Positions 1 to 14,376 are shown, counted from the stretch's first letter. The stretch is DNA of 64,000 nucleotides from Limanda limanda (GCF_963576545.1 NC_083653.1:13651358-13715357); one strand, 5' to 3'. Program-made: numbers and translations. The notes: generated from the letters alone by a model not told the origin.

Positions 1-515
1 TCATCGGGTCCCTGGGGATTCAGGTGACCTCCAGCTACGCCTCAGGCCGCGAAACCACCACTTTCATCGAGAAGAGCAAGATCAAGGATATCGTCATCAA
101 TGAAGCAATTTACATGGTGAATAAGAGCATTTCTTTACCTTTATTAACCACACCCTTATTTGTCTCATCATTCTGCAGTAAGATCAGTTTATGCGTTTGT
201 CAAATGTTGATTGATGTTTGACCTTTTTTTATTTCAGCATCAAATCATATACTACCTTTGTGTGCTGTTGAAGGACCCATCGGAACCTAATGCCATTTCC
301 AGCATTGTGCCTTTGTTTCAGGTGAGGATGAATGAGCAGTGTACAGAAACCTGCTTTTGGCGTTTCAGTTCTTCTTCCTCTGTTGAGGTATTTAATAGAC
401 AGATAAACCTGTTTCTAATGACCATCGCCTCTGCGTCTTTCAGAGTTCAAAGCCTCGACTGAAGTGCTTGGAGAAGGTTTACAGAAGCTGTCAAGAAATT
501 CTTTCCAAATGCTGA
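1..515 (+). CDS. pigh: pigh, 3' part (GPI-GlcNAc transferase subunit H), last three exons
   Basis: PIGH is a subunit of the enzyme complex that transfers GlcNAc to phosphatidylinositol on the cytosolic face of the ER, the first step of GPI-anchor synthesis; it works with PIGA, PIGC, PIGP, PIGQ, PIGY and DPM2. Three exons are seen: 1-116 (partial, frame from base 3), 238-321 and 444-515, ending in TGA at 513-515. Donors GTGAAT at 117 and GTGAGG at 322, and acceptors ending at 237 and 443, keep the frame. The spliced product gives about 89 C-terminal residues, with the family signatures VTSSYASG, FIEK, DIVINEAIYM, IYYLC, LLKDP and YRSCQEIL in the order known for human PIGH (188 aa). The N-terminal half, with the membrane-associated hairpin, lies upstream of the window. 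No frame break is seen. Identification is from recall of the family, not a search. Confidence 0.93.
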
Positions 516-825
516 TGACACTCACCTTGAACAACAACAGAGTTTCTGGCTGCACAACATACTTTTAGTGTTTCTTCACTGTAGTCATTTTATTTTCAGT
601 GGACGAAAGCAGAAAGCGCGAGCATTATTAAGTTTAGTTTAATTTGATGTACAGCGTAATTTTTCTATGTATTTTCTCCTTTTTTTGTCTTAACCTTTTT
701 TGTATTGTACTTAATTTTGTAGTTACTTGAATAACTTGTGTACAAATAGCACTAGTCTAACTTAACCTAAAGAGCCAAACTTTTTAACTACACTTTATTA
801 AAATAAATTGTATTTAACAATTGCC
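516..825 (+). other. pigh: pigh 3' UTR with poly(A) signal
   Basis: AT-rich sequence after the pigh stop codon. An AATAAA hexamer lies at 802-807, about 290 bases after the stop, so cleavage near 820-830 is expected. The exact end is inferred. Confidence 0.6.
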
Positions 826-3800
826 CTTTGTCACGCCATTGTCATACTGTATATTTTGATAAAAATCGATTTGAATAATCCATCCAATAGTTGTTCTGCT
901 TATTATTATCATATGGAGCCAATGGCAGCTGAGGATATGTTGTCAGCGTGGCTTAGAGTATTTTACTGGTCAAGCTATACTTTCCTTCCACAGTAGGGGG
1001 CAGCAGTGGACCTACTCCAGCTCATTACTCTGTCAATGAGACTAAAGAAAACAAAATCAAACTGTTTTACAGTATTTATTAAAGTAACATTTGTTTTTGG
1101 TTTGAGTTCTGACCAAAGTTCTTCAGCTGAACAGCTAGTTTATCCTTGTGTTTGCTCGTCCAGTGTTAATGACATAAACATACTGCTCATGAATTGAATA
1201 ATATGTATAATGTCAGACATGCTTAGGGCACAGTATATTTTAAGAGACAACACCCACATCTTCCTCATCAGATATATATTTTCACTTCCTCATGACTGCA
1301 TCTTTATCTTACGGATACAATTGGTCACGTTTACCTCAGTCGTCCGTTTCCTTCCTTGTGACTTGATATCTTCAGACCTGTTTTCAGAAATGAAACTAGA
1401 GACGAACGCACGTACCAAATGACAATGGCGGCACGTGTAGGATCAGTTTCAGAATACGTGTGGTTGCACAGGGATGACGATAACACACTGGGCACTACTT
1501 TTTGTCGGGCAACCTTCTTGCTTAATTGTCATAGCGATGAATTGAACAAAGTTTGTTTTTAACTTGAAACTAACGTCAATTTCAATGAATGGCACCTAAG
1601 CAAAGAAGCAGAAGCTTAGCAGAGCAGAGTGAAGTACATGTGTAAACACTTTTCACTGTAAACCACTCACACTGATTATGTGTTCAGTATTTTGCACCAA
1701 GATGAGAAAGCGTTCCTCACAAAATTGACCTGCGCTCGTAACTCATAACAGTGTGACTGAGGGTGTAATGGCTTTCCACTGGCTGCAGTTCAAAGTTCAG
1801 AGCGCCTGTTTTCTCCGACACTTAAGCCTGTGTTTCCCAACAGGCCTTGTTTTTTTCCATCCACTCTAATGCTTCACGACCATCTGCGGCTCCAGGTCAA
1901 ACCTGTGTGTGAACTCCGTGCTCCACGGGACGACAGACCAAGCAGAGGGGTGTGATTTTAACGGGGCGAAGCCTTTACTCTGTTGTGAAGAGTGGCCCTC
2001 TGACGGGATAATGGTCCCTCCTGGAGGTGCGAAATCGCCAGGATCCAGGCAAGAGGGGGGGAGAACCTGGGAGTGACCAGGGGGGTGACACCTCAGGGCC
2101 TCTGAATAGGTCCCATAAACCAGCAGCAATCCCCCCTCCTGTGTAAATCATAGGTAGGGTGAAGGTTTGGTCCTGCAAAAACACTCAGACTTTCCTCAGG
2201 TATAGATTAATGACAGACTGTTAATCATCCTTCTATAGAAATAGGGTAATTTCCACATTCTCCTTTTTGGTCCTACTTTTCTTTGATATCTGCTGATGTC
2301 TTTCACTTTAGATACCAAATAGACGAAACACATGTTGACCCTCTTGTTACTGCGAGTTTTCATTGCATAGTACATGTGGGCTTGTTTCTCGTACTTCTCC
2401 ATTATCTTAATGGTGACTGTGTAAAATCAGCTTATGGCTTTTAGGGTGTGAGAATCCCGTGGTTGAGTGGGAGAGGAGGGATTAGAGGGAGTTGCCCCTT
2501 TACCACCTGCAGTGCACACTCGCACATTCAGACACAAACCGTATTAGGGCAAATAACATATAACTAGCCTGTCAGCACCTTGTTAATTATCATGCAATAT
2601 CATTTTAGTTTAATCTGGACACAAATCTAAGCTTAAAAACATAATTTGTGAGTTAAGGGGGGGTTTAAGGGAATAAAAAAAAAGTCACTAAGCAGTTGAA
2701 GTTGGGCCTGAGTTGTCTATTAAAGAGATTTGCCGAAATCCTGAGCACTTCAAAAATGAGATTTTAACAATGAAAAAAAAATTAACACAGCACCACAAAT
2801 TTTTAACATGCACAAATTATATGCAAAATATTCTCAGCGATCGACTTAGTGCGGTCAACTAAAAATGGAGTTGAGTTCCATTCACCCTTTCGATGAATGA
2901 GCTTTATATTATACATTATTATTACATTAATTACATTGTTATATAAAAACAATAACAAATAACCCGACCATAACAACAACACTACCAGAAATATAAATTC
3001 CAAGAGACTACATTCATGGCTCCTACGGGGATTATTTCTTATCGAGCCACAGTAACTTCTGGTTGTCTGGAAAATATGTAAATACACCAGTAAAGTTTAG
3101 AGAAATTAACATCTAAAGCAGCAATTATTTGCATACAGGACTAATCTTTTGCAGTGTTGTGTCTTTGTGCTGTTGCTCTTGTGTACTGGATTCCTGGCTC
3201 ACAGGCGTTGGAGGAAGAAAGCGTTTTGCTTATTGTTTTCAACATTGTTTGTCTCTGCGCTCTCCCTACCGGCCCCGACAGGCAGGTGTAACTCGATATC
3301 TGTTTGGATTTGAATCTCCCTGCCTCTCTGCTCACGTCACAGGTTTTTTTTGTACCTATCGTTTTATCGTCTCTCAGTGAATGTGTACGCACATGTACAC
3401 AGTGTTGTGTGGTCTTTCATGGAAGTGTATTTTCCTGCAGAACAGGACACCTGCATTTGCATATTCACATGATTGATATATTCTCCTTTTGAGGACTTGG
3501 AGATAGGTAGACATTTTTCTTTATAGTTAGTGGGGAAAATCTATATGTTTTTTACATGTGAGGCAATAATGTGTGGTTCCCTATCGGTTTACCCTGGCGG
3601 CTTGTCATTAGAGATTACCTTGGGGAGTCTAACTGTAGAACCTTATTGTTCCTCTTTCTAACGCCCAAAATGTACCTGATCCCCTTCCTGTCTCTTTGTT
3701 TATGATCTGAATCCAGCGTGGACCCACCAGTGCACCCAATCAATTCAAGGGAAAGAAGATTATACTAAAAAGCATCTATAGAAAAAAAACAATAAAATAT

Positions 3801-6634
3801 AAAAGATTTGGTGTAAGAAAAACAAAATAATAAAAATATCTGTTCCTTTTCACAAGCTGAACTATTGTATAATGATACCAACAGATTTGTAACTATACAG
3901 AAAACAGAAGTTCAACAGTGTGAACTTATATGTTAACATACAAGTACACAACATATAAGTATGCAGTCAAAAAGAGACAGGGTATATAGAATATGAACTA
4001 CAATGCATGCTTGTTATGCAAACCGGAATAATGCAAAATAGATTTAGAACTGCACGTTATGGCCAATGTGCAGATACAGTTGTGACAAGTCATTCGCAGG
4101 ATGATCAAAACAGCAGCATTCACAGTAAAATAGCAACAGATGTGATGAAATAACAGCAGATGTTGTATCACAAAGTAACTGTTGCATGTTTGATGACAAC
4201 AGAAGAACAGATAAGGCTGAGCTGCAGGTCGGAGGATAAGCCTGGTCTGCTGGGTGGCATTGTAGAACCGGTCTCGGCACAAAGGAGCATTTATCAACCT
4301 CCGCGGAACCTTTATAGTAACATGACCCACTGAATGAGCACTGCAGCTGCTTTATAGATCAAAAAAGTCCAAGATATAAAACCAATTGTCAATTTTAAAT
4401 CCCCTCCTTACCCCTCTTTGTTCGATCGAGGGTCTTTGAGCCACAGGAAGTTACATTTTTTGGTGGTAATACATCAATATATGTTAAAAGACTTGTTTAC
4501 TTAAGTGATCTGTCAACCTCCGAACTAAAGGCAGTGACCTTTTACTGCTTTTGCTTCTGCAACCACTTTTTTCGGCAGCGGAAGACTTGCTCCTATTTGC
4601 TCAGAAACCAGTTTCCCTCTCTGGGAGGAGCTTCTTTCTGTCCTCTGACAGGAGTCACTGTTGGGCCTCAGCGACGAGGTTGTCAAAATGTATTTACTCA
4701 AGGCTTTTAGCACCTAATCCATCTAACTGCCGGCTACTACTGCTACTCATTGAAACTTATAGTTTGAGACACTGTTGTGAGTAACGACCGAGCTGCCTCC
4801 TTCATAGTTTTCCAACCTGCCAATTGGTTTGAATGCAGATTTAAATAGAATTGAACAAATGAAAATGCTTTCTCAGGCCACGCCCGTGCAGCGTCACCTG
4901 GTAGGTGTGAGGTAAATGAGACGAACTTCTCGTCTGACCAGCTGGCAGCAGATAAGAGAGCAGGGAGCCTGCTCTACAGGTCTGACAGCAGAGAGCTGCC
5001 TGCAAACACACATCCGTTTCTGTGTGTGTCTCGATAGAAAAGAGCCCAGCCATTGTCTTTCTCTCTCTCTGTGTGTGTGTGTGTGAAGGCCGCTCTAAAC
5101 TGCCATATCCTAATATTTTGGCCATATTTTAACAGTGACAATGATGCTTTTATTGATCTGGAATTCTCATATTTAGTTATCCCTCTGTCTGTGTGTCTGT
5201 GCGCAGTGTCTGAGTCAGAAATCATGTTGTTTTCATAAAAGGGAATACGTTAAAAAAGGGCCCTCAGTAAATTAGTCCCACTTTAAAGAGGTTCTTTGAT
5301 TTTATGGAGAGTTTGTTTCATGGTCAAATCATAAAGAAGAAGCCGACCACAAACAAACCCGTCAACTACTCAGACTCTGCTGATGTCATTGAATGTTCTT
5401 TGTCGTCATCCTCATCTATAATTTTGTGTTACTTATGATTGTGAATCATTCCAACAACAGAAACTTCCCCTAGACTCCCAGCTGCTGACGTAATGACAGC
5501 GCTGTTACCTACATGACAATAGACAGGTATGTGCAGATACTCTATGTGTGTCATGCATTCGTTGGCCCTGCGCTGTAATCTGATGTTGCGGAGATGCACA
5601 TATTAGTGTTGCTTTGTCACCTGTTCGGAAAAACCCCCATGGTTAGCACATGCCAATTACATGTGACATGACGTCACATGGAACAGATGACGAACAGGAC
5701 GAGGTAAAGAGGATTTGAAGAGAATATCACACTTCAAATGAAAGATTGGAACACGTCAACCTGTGCAACACATGTCCTTGGGAAAACCAAAATTTTGCAG
5801 ACTGAATAGTCAAACTTTGCCTTTGATTCAAAGGAAATGTCCCCCCAAAAATCTTAGCTTGACATGAAAATGACTATATCTATATAAAACTATATTCCTA
5901 GATGTACTGCATATCAATGGTGAAGGCCAAATTCTCTGTAAACATGAATAAAGTGTAATAGAACGTGAATGTGTGAAAATGTAAGTGCATCCTGCAAGAG
6001 GATATTGTCTCATGATCTGACTGGGAAGCCCCGCGGCAAGTTTCTGTTGCATCATGGATAAATGACACACTAGTGGTGGAAGGCTCCTCAGTACACCAAG
6101 TACTCTGTGCTGTGTTCAGTCATTTACTGGAATAATTTCAACTTAATGCTACTACGACTTTAGCACTTTTCTGAGAACAATATTTTTACATTTTACTTTA
6201 ATATATTAATTTAGCAGCTGTGTGTATCTAGTAGTTACAAAACACACAAGCTTCTCAACTTTGATGAATCGTTAAGTGAAAAATGTACCTTATCATCAAG
6301 TTTAATTTAGTTTTATAGCGTGAGAAATAAAATCATTGTGGCAGGAGTATTACTATACTGAAAATCAAGAAATATTTCAAGATATCCAGTTATAATTCGT
6401 AACACAGCAACCAGCCTCATTCTTTCATGTTTTAAAGCCACAACTAGTTATTTATAGAACATTTTTAAGCAGGTAATTAAAAACAGATTTACAACATTCT
6501 CAATGAACTGAAGTTTAATACAATTTGCTAATAATACTTCAGTATACTAACATAAGTAATATTAGGAATGCAGGGGGTTGAGTATTTTTACCCAGTAAGT
6601 TGTTTTATTCTATTGTATGTTGGCTCATTGTGTT
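826..6634. other. Intergenic, no gene seen
   Basis: No reading frame here resembles a conserved protein. The longest ORFs are about 110 codons and have no recognisable motif. A relatively GC-rich patch at about 1860-2130 has no supportable function. A short CT/GT tract lies near 5060-5087. From about 6070 to 6600 the sequence loosely resembles the common teleost repeat rich in 'acttttacttaagtac'-type motifs (for example 'tactttaatatatt' and 'gagtatttttaccc'), but it is too diverged to classify. Confidence 0.6.
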
Positions 6635-7060
6635 TTAAAGGGATAATTCACCCAAAAATGAGAATTCACTAATTATCTACTCACCGCTATGACGATCGAG
6701 GGGGGGGTGAAATGTTTCAACCCACAAAACACTTTTGGAGTTTCAGGGGTAAATAGTGTTGCAGATAAATCATATATAAAATAAATAGCGATCATTTACT
6801 CATAAACATAAAACAAAATGCCTCTATAGTTCTCCTGTGGTGTCATCCGAGTGTCCATAAGCCCAGATATTAAAATTTGACTCGAAACTGCAAAATTTAT
6901 ACCATGTTTTTAGCCTAAAATCAAGTAGAATTTGAATTTCTGGGGGGTACGGACACATTATGGAGGCAAGTTATGTTTCTTTTAACACCCACCACTCCAT
7001 CGGCATTGTGGTGAGAAGATGATGAGTGAATTAAAATTTTTGGGTGAACTATCCCTTTAA
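6635..7060. mobile_element. Small inverted-repeat DNA element (MITE) flanked by TTAA
   Basis: The left end (from 6639) reads AGGGATAATTCACCCAAAAA and the right end (to 7056) is its inverted repeat with one change (AGGGATAGTTCACCC when reverse complemented). Both ends are bounded by TTAA (6635-6638 and 7057-7060), which fits a TTAA target duplication as made by piggyBac-type transposases, although the four bases could equally be the outer part of a longer terminal repeat. It is about 420 bp and has no coding capacity. I recognise the end sequence as a very common teleost repeat; the superfamily assignment is inference. Confidence 0.75.
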
Positions 7061-7910
7061 CACTGATGTTCAGTAATCCCGATTCCTATTGAACAATACA
7101 ATCCCCCATCACAATCACAGAGGCACACTCCTTGGATGGTGGTGACACAAACACGCCTGACTAAGCCGATTTTCTCTGTTGTGAGTAACCGGACAGCAAC
7201 CAGGCACTCTCTGCTGAACGTGTTCAGACAAAACTTATAGTTCCCTCGTAAAGGCGAGAGAAGCAAACGCTACGTATTGTCATTAACCCTTTCATCGTGT
7301 GCTGGCAAACAGTCATCCATGTGTCTGACTGCACACTCACATGCATTGTTTTTGTTGTTTCTATCACATCACCACTGTTTGTCTGTGTGTTCGCGGTGAC
7401 CGTGCGTGGGTATCTGTACGTGTGCACCAGCGGTACACAGTACACGAGGAGTTGTGTTGACTTGCACCACACGCTTGCTTCATTGCCACCAATGTGTGTT
7501 GTACACATGTCACAACACCCCCCTCCTTCCCCTCTGTCTCTCTCTTCATCCCTCAGTGCCGCTGTGAGAACACCTCACCCCCTTGATTCCCAGACGTGGA
7601 CACACCCTATGCACAGATTCGCCTCCAATCAAATCCCACTTTTCCCATATGCAAATGAGAGCCAGTGTTCCCTTCTAAACATGGTTAACTGTCATTTTTC
7701 AACACAAACACGTTCACTCATATTGAAGCGGCCCCACGGTCCATCGTGCCTTCTCTTCTGCGGCTCAGCTACGGATTAAGATGCAGCTTGATTAAAAAGC
7801 ATGAAACCAAACTAAATCTTTCAGTGCTACAATACTTTGCCTTTGTTGTTACAGCACGATAGGAAATAACATTGGAAAGATCCGCATAGGATCTGACTCA
7901 GTGGAGTGCA
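7061..7910. other. Intergenic, no gene seen
   Basis: A 160-codon ORF spans 7297-7779 on the + strand, but its translation is low-information, shows no family motif, and is overlapped by long ORFs on the opposite strand. I treat it as chance. Confidence 0.55.
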
Positions 7911-8279
7911 TACCTCTGCCAAGGCCCAACAGTCCCCTTAGATTCTATCAAGCTGCAGTAACTCTCACACATTCATAGATATCAGTCCCCTAAATATGCC
8001 TGATTGTTTTCATCAAGATCCATGAAGTATTGCCTGGGGAAATGTTGATAATGTCAACAAAAAAGTGAATAGAATTCAAATTTAAAAACAGACATAGACA
8101 TTTCTGGATCTGCCCCTGATCAGGATCTGCACCTAAATGTACTGGGTTCTTCTTTGAACAATAACCACATCCTTCTACTAAGGTTTTGCATAATCTGTCT
8201 GGTGTGTTTTGCGTAATCTTGTTAAAAAGTAAATACACCACACAGACAGTGGTGAAACTATAACCTTACTGGCAAGGTA
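7911..8279. mobile_element. Teleost non-autonomous repeat with short inverted ends, copy 1
   Basis: The element starts TACCTCTGCCAAGG at 7911 and ends with the imperfect inverse (CCTTACTGGCAAGGTA) at about 8279. Inside are phrases typical of a widespread teleost repeat: 'catagatatcag', 'catcaagatccatgaa', 'ggatctgcacctaaatg', 'gggttcttc', 'ttgcgtaatct' and 'ggtgaaactataacct'. A second, more decayed copy lies in an ino80 intron at about 56700-57050. No ORF of note. Classification as a MITE-like DNA element is inference from the inverted ends. Confidence 0.65.
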
Positions 8280-11200
8280 ATTATATGTTGTTAAATCTTT
8301 CTTTTAATGCTCTTTAGGCCAAAGTACTTTTTTTCTAATCACTATTTATTGGATCTTTATTGGGTAAGATCCCTGATTCAAGTCTTGGTAGATAAACAAA
8401 CAATCCGAATCGTTAGAAATTCCTCCGATTATCTCGTGAAAAGGTCACACACCATGTGCTGCTAAATGCTATAAACAAAAAGACAGCCACAAGGGAGTTG
8501 ATTGGGAAGATAAACTCATAATCAAAGACACTTTTTCTAGGCTGTTTTAATCCACAACCAATGTGTATCTCACACTTGCTAAAGATGACTGATGTGTCTG
8601 TCTAAAACATTCAGGACAGATAGAGGTCGTCCCTTTGATATCAAATCAGAGAGAAGGTGTCGTTCAGATCACTCCCGCTCTCTGTACTGGTCAGATAATG
8701 CTGCTGTTTGCCAGTGATCACAGAGACAATACGTTGGCAGATGTGTCCTGCAGAGAGGACAGTGTGTTGATAAGATTGCGACACCTTCAGTGAGTAAACC
8801 ACCACTCAGAAAGAATTCAGTCTGGCTGTCTTTCATCACAGAGGCAAACTAGGACATTCAGAGGGTTAACAACCACATCATACTGTGCCGTGGAAATAAG
8901 TCATGAGCGTAGTCAAGATTTTACAATGGGATTCATTTGAGGTGATATTACAAAATCACAGTCGGGATCCAAATCAGAGTTTATTGCCAAGTAGGTTTAC
9001 ACATACAAGGGTTTGCTGTGGTATTTTTTGCAAAAGCATACACATAAAATATAAAACAGGGAACAGTATGTAAATATCCTAAACCCTAGAAAAAGATAAG
9101 TACACAAACGATGTTGAATATGTACAATTTGAGTGTTTTTACAGTATGATCAATATTTGTCACATTTATTCAGCAAAAGGATTGAGCCTAGAAATTAAGT
9201 TTTGTTACGTTCACAAGGTCTACTGGTCCTCACAAAGTCAATGTTTTTGCTGGAAAAGTTTCTAAAAAAGTGACAAAAGTGAGTACACACACATACACTT
9301 ATACATGAGTATGTCGGAGGTGGGTATTTCGCTGCAACTGTATTGCATGTTTCATTGTGCATGTCCTTTGTTGTGGTCACACGGCCAATCCCTTTACTGT
9401 GATCAGGTCAGTCAACTAAAGGAGTCACCGTTTAATTTCTCCTCGAAACTGCACACACACACACATCAGCTTATTGAAGTACTTTCTCACAGCCTCAGTG
9501 TCCTTTGTGTCCCGAGCTGTGGGGAGTTCAGAGTGTCCATCGTGTCTACGGGTCATAATGAGACCTGAAACAATGCCTAATAGAAGTGCTAATGCCACGA
9601 TCATTCCCCCCCGAGAGCTGCATGTGCTCTTCGGCTGTCCCGTCTCAAAGGCTGCATGTACTTTAGCGCCGCACTTCTTTGATCATGTGTGCTCACTGAT
9701 GGCCACTGTGAACTCATTATTCCCCCCCCGACGACTGAAGATTAAGATTAAAGCTCAAACTCACGACGCACTGTGTAATAGAGCTGCATCTGATAAAGCT
9801 GCAAGGGGCTCAGATGTATTCCAAAAAAAGACAGACATTAAAGGGTCTTTTCTTGCAAAGGGAGCGGAAGGATCTGGACCATCTGCAGATGTCGACTCAG
9901 TTTGCAAATGTTGGAGGTTGTTTGCATATCAGCCTCAGTGTACAGGCTATATTACTCAACTGCATGAATGACAAGCCCTGCAGACTCAGGTCGGCGAACA
10001 ACAGCTCTGTGGGGACAGAAATAGTCGTTGTTGCCTCCAGGCACAGTCATAGTCAGGAACTGGGACGATTCTCACTGGCTGAGCTTGACACCGAAACTGA
10101 CAGTTTATGTTTTCACAAATATAATGGATGTGAACTGCTGCTGTGAGTGACAGGTCGGCTTTTCTTATGCTAATGAACCGTATAACTTCTTAAGACATAG
10201 TAAATGATATGCAGGATGAAACCAAATACAAAAAAACAATAGTGTGCTGGTGAAAATATGAAGTAACTCGTCTGTAAACAACATCAAAAAAACACATTTT
10301 CACATTTGCTTACATCTAAATCTTGCCCAGTGCTGCACAATCCTTAGGTCACACGCATCTGTCATGATTCTCAGAAATACACCTTAAACTAGGAAAAGTG
10401 GAAAAACGACAATAACAACAATGTAAACACGTGTAAAATAAGGACATTGTGCGTGTTGCCAAGTCTCCCTAACAGCCTAACTGTTCAAACTGCCAATTTG
10501 GATGACCCAGGAGCAGCAGCAGTGAGCCAATCGTTCTCGTCTCTGTCAAGGCAGACCTGTCGGTGCACCTGCTGATTCCCAGGCCTCCTTGCCAATCTGT
10601 GACTACACTGAAACCCAGCGAGAGTGAAACTGGCCCAGAGCCAGAGGAAGAGCAGGTTGGCTACTTCTGACACAATCGCTACAACGCAGGGGATCCTGGG
10701 AGGAGGACCGGCCGAGAGTGTTGAGATGAGAAAAATAGGATGACTAACCATGGGAAGAGAAGCAGAGGAGGAGGAGGAAACGATGCAACAAGAAAAAACA
10801 ATTCATTGAACTCCTGGGAACCTAAAACCTGTCTGACATGGACTTCACGATTGCTCAATGAGCGCACTATGACTGCAGAGCCTGTGTGAGTGTCTGTGTT
10901 GTGCTTGCATCATGTGGGGGTGTGTGAGCACATACATTCAATACTGTTGAATAATGTTTTCAAGATATGTTTTTATTTCTGCATTAAAAAGAAGAACTTT
11001 ACAAAGCATCTACGTTTTGTCTATGAATGAATGAAGGAGAGAAAAACTGTTTGAGTGCTGCGGACCCATGATTATGACAAGTGTGTTCGTCAGAGGAGAG
11101 TCATGGCCTATGTTGACCTTCAGCTGCTTGACCTTTCAAGATGTTAATAACCAAAGTGCTTCTGGCCTTCATGTCACCTCACACAAAACTGAACATCCAT

Positions 11201-14200
11201 TACATATCAGTAAAACAGCTGTCCTTTGATTTCCTTTGATATTCATAGTTTATGAGCACTGGTCTTAATCTGCCCAAAATGTCTAACAGTAAATAATTAC
11301 TCAAATCTGGGAACATAGCGACTTTGCTGCGAAGGCTGTTGTGGCAAGAAACACGAGAAGTTAGACAATCAGTCATGTAAACAGAGGGAAATGTCAAGTT
11401 AAGCTCAGCAACTTAAAAGGAAGTAAAAAGGTAAAGTTAGGACACAAGAAGTGGTCATCACTGATCCGGGAAGTCATCACTGATCCAGGAAGTCATAGCT
11501 GAACCAGGAAGTTGGTCTAAACCTAGAATCAACATTTTAGGTTTGCTTGCCTAACCTGGTGTTAAGAAACTTGTGTCTACTTGTGTTTAGTTTTGACCTT
11601 TTTCGACCACTTGGGAGCAATGCAAGGAGCTGCTAACACAACAGTGAACTTGTCACCTTGTTAAGCTTTTATGGAAAACATGTGAGCAAACATCGGCTTA
11701 TATGTGTATCCAACAGTCATGGGAATACATTACTGGTCAATTGGGGGGCATTTTGTCTCTGCTTTGGTCTCCTCCAACTCCTGAGGGAAACATCAACAAC
11801 TCTTTAGCAAGTACCTGCTCTTGTATGTCCACCAGCTAACTGCTAACGTTGTATGTTATTTAGTATTGAGAAGGTAGTAATGGGTTTTTAGAGCTTTGAG
11901 TTATGTTACTGGACATAAAAACCAAAACCATTTGGTGAAACAGAGGGAAATTGCATAGACCCGTGATAATTCTCTTAGAGCTCTTTAAAAAAATCATTGG
12001 ATCCATTGTTGAGTATAAGTTAAAGATATTAACTAGAGCAACTTTTATATTCTTGTGAACCTTTGATATTCCTCTCTGAGCTTTCCAAACGGCCATGACC
12101 GGTCCCTCAGAGTCAAATCAAAGTTCATCACGAGTCCACTTGTCTCGGTAGTGTCAGATGACAAAACACCAGCTCCTCTCCGTGACCTCTCCATACAGGG
12201 TCGCCAGGCTGAGACGCAGGATGTCCTGCTTTAACCCATTGATAACAGCCGTTCAAACAGAACCCTGACACATGACAGCATGATGGAGGGCTCACTGACT
12301 AATGGCAAACAGATTTCTGATGTATCGGGGTGTGTTTTCAACCCTCTCGTTCATCTGTGACTCATCCACCCTGCCCAGAACAAATGGGTCCACAGCAGCC
12401 CTCGATGCTCTGTTATTCTGGTCTAGCTGTCATGTAAAGATCCTCTGTCCCTGTTCATTTTACCCCATCTGAGTTCAAATCAGTTTTTAAAAGCCCCGAT
12501 GCTGTATAATTTTATTATGGAGCAATATGTCTTTACGCCGCTAGTGTTATAAACCAGTATTATGCAGCTGCTTTTTCTCAAGACGTGAATCTGACTCAAT
12601 CCCTCGGCTCTGACTGTCTCCAAGCCCTTTTTTAAAAAAAAAAAGGCAGAACCAGACACAGCAATCAGTCACAGTATGGCACTGCCAGACCCAATCAGCA
12701 AGTCATGTGGATTGCATTAGAATTGGTCGACCCACGGCACGGCTGGAGGTTATTTATCATATCCTTGGACCAGGAGCCGCTTCAGGAAAGCTACCTGGTG
12801 GGGTGGTGAGGATTACTCAGACTCCCTGTGGTGAACGGTGCTTGTTGCTTTCCCAATAGTTTTGGTGTCTCTTTTTGAAAGCTCTTCCCTGAATGTAGCT
12901 GCTGCTATCAGATGTGAGTGGAGATTATGACTGTTGAACACATGCTGTTCTAAAAATAATATACATAACAAGGAGCTGTATTTGCACTTCATTTATTTGC
13001 ATCACTCCGACATGTAAAAAAAAAAAGAAGACAAACAGGTTAGAGAGGGAGATGGACAGTGATACAAAAGTTGACAAACAGAGTTTATGGCGCAGACAAA
13101 TGCATTTAAAATCCATGTATTTGTGAATATTTCATTAACATAAACATAAAAAATTAACTGTTTTTACAAACAGAATATAATATACATCAAAATGACTTCC
13201 ACAAGAAGCATAGTTAAACCTTGTCGCATATATACACTTGTATATTCACCAGATTTCATTACACTACATTGCAATATAAGATTTTCTTTTTCAACATTTG
13301 TCACATGCACAAAGCCTTTTGTTTTTAAAAAGTGCGTGGCCTACACTTACATTAACACAGAGGCTGTTTAGCATCCTCACACTCGGTACACACTGGGCTA
13401 TTCAGGAGATAAGGAGTGTATTGAGCATATAAACAAAGAGGCTGGTGGAGGTGGTGGGAGGATCTGCAGGGTGGACTCCTGCAGGGCTTGCTTTTACAGA
13501 TGCAGATTGATGAGAGCCGGGAACAAAAAGCCACAGGTTACTGCTCCCGCGAAAACCTCTCACAACACACAAGAGGATTTTCAAACAAGTTCCTGGGTCA
13601 AATCAGAGGATTCGCACAAAGGAAATATATTTGTCACATCAAGAGTTGATTAAACTCCAATTGGGGTGGCAGGATTGTCAGTTGTTTGACTCAGGGGCCA
13701 GAGAACACCCTCCCAAAACCAGCCGGGAGAGCTTTCACACACAGGTAAGAATGTGTCACCTCGCACTGCAACCTGAACTTGCAGCTGCTGCATATAAATA
13801 AGCTGGAGCAACCAGACAGCAAGAACACAACAGAGGCGGCTAACGCCCTTCTGCTCAAACACGACACTTTCTGTTTCTCTCTCGCTTGGATTAAAAGGTC
13901 GGGGTCGGTAGCAAAGCTCATCATGCAAATTCAGAGCATTTACATGATGGTCTGGAGTGGGTTCACTTGATATATTCATTTCCTCTCAAGTCCTATTTCA
14001 CAGCCCCTTTTCTCTTCAACACACATGGAAGCATACATACACTCATTTAATATGCAGATGATGCTCTTCTGTTGCTCTGGAACATTAACATGAATATAAA
14101 GTAAATATTTATGCTGTCCCGAAAACTTATAGGAGGATGAAACCAGACCCAGAATCTTCTCTGCTGTCTCAGCTGATATTTGTTTCCAATGCTCATTGTG

Positions 14201-14376
14201 CCCATGACTTGTTGGGGTTTGCACCATTTGGCATCCCAGTGTGAAAGAAGCCCAATATCTTGCAAAGACAAGGAGTTAAACTACCACAAGTGGTACCTGT
14301 AACATCAAGTGAGAGTGAAACACTTAAATAAGTTCATTTGTAGTCCATAACCCACAGGGTTAACAGATAACAGAGT
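8280..14376. other. Intergenic between pigh and rhov; scattered repeat debris
   Basis: No conserved coding signal. The segment at about 8965-9060 ('gagtttattgccaagtaggtttacacatacaag') resembles the 3' end of a common fish LINE. A short minisatellite is at 11454-11514. A stretch at about 12640-12800 is more mixed in composition and might be conserved non-coding DNA, but this cannot be judged from one sequence. The rhov 3' UTR must lie in the upper part of this block, downstream of the stop on the minus strand; I could not fix its poly(A) site. Confidence 0.55.
11454..11514. repeat. Short minisatellite, about 3 units of ~19 bp
   Basis: Three successive degenerate units of the type 'gtcatcactgatccaggaa': the first two are nearly identical and the third has several changes ('gtcatagctgaaccaggaa'). 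Read directly from the sequence. No coding or regulatory role is evident. Confidence 0.7.

Noticed and set aside
1866..2184. GC-rich patch with two overlapping minus-strand ORFs
   Set aside because: Considered as an orphan exon, but there are no matching splice sites or conserved residues.
7297..7779. 160-codon ORF upstream of rhov
   Set aside because: Composition-driven, with no domain; long ORFs overlap it on the other strand.
9474..9971. 165-codon ORF in the pigh-rhov intergenic region
   Set aside because: No conserved motif, no splice-site context, and nearby ORFs of similar length in other frames.
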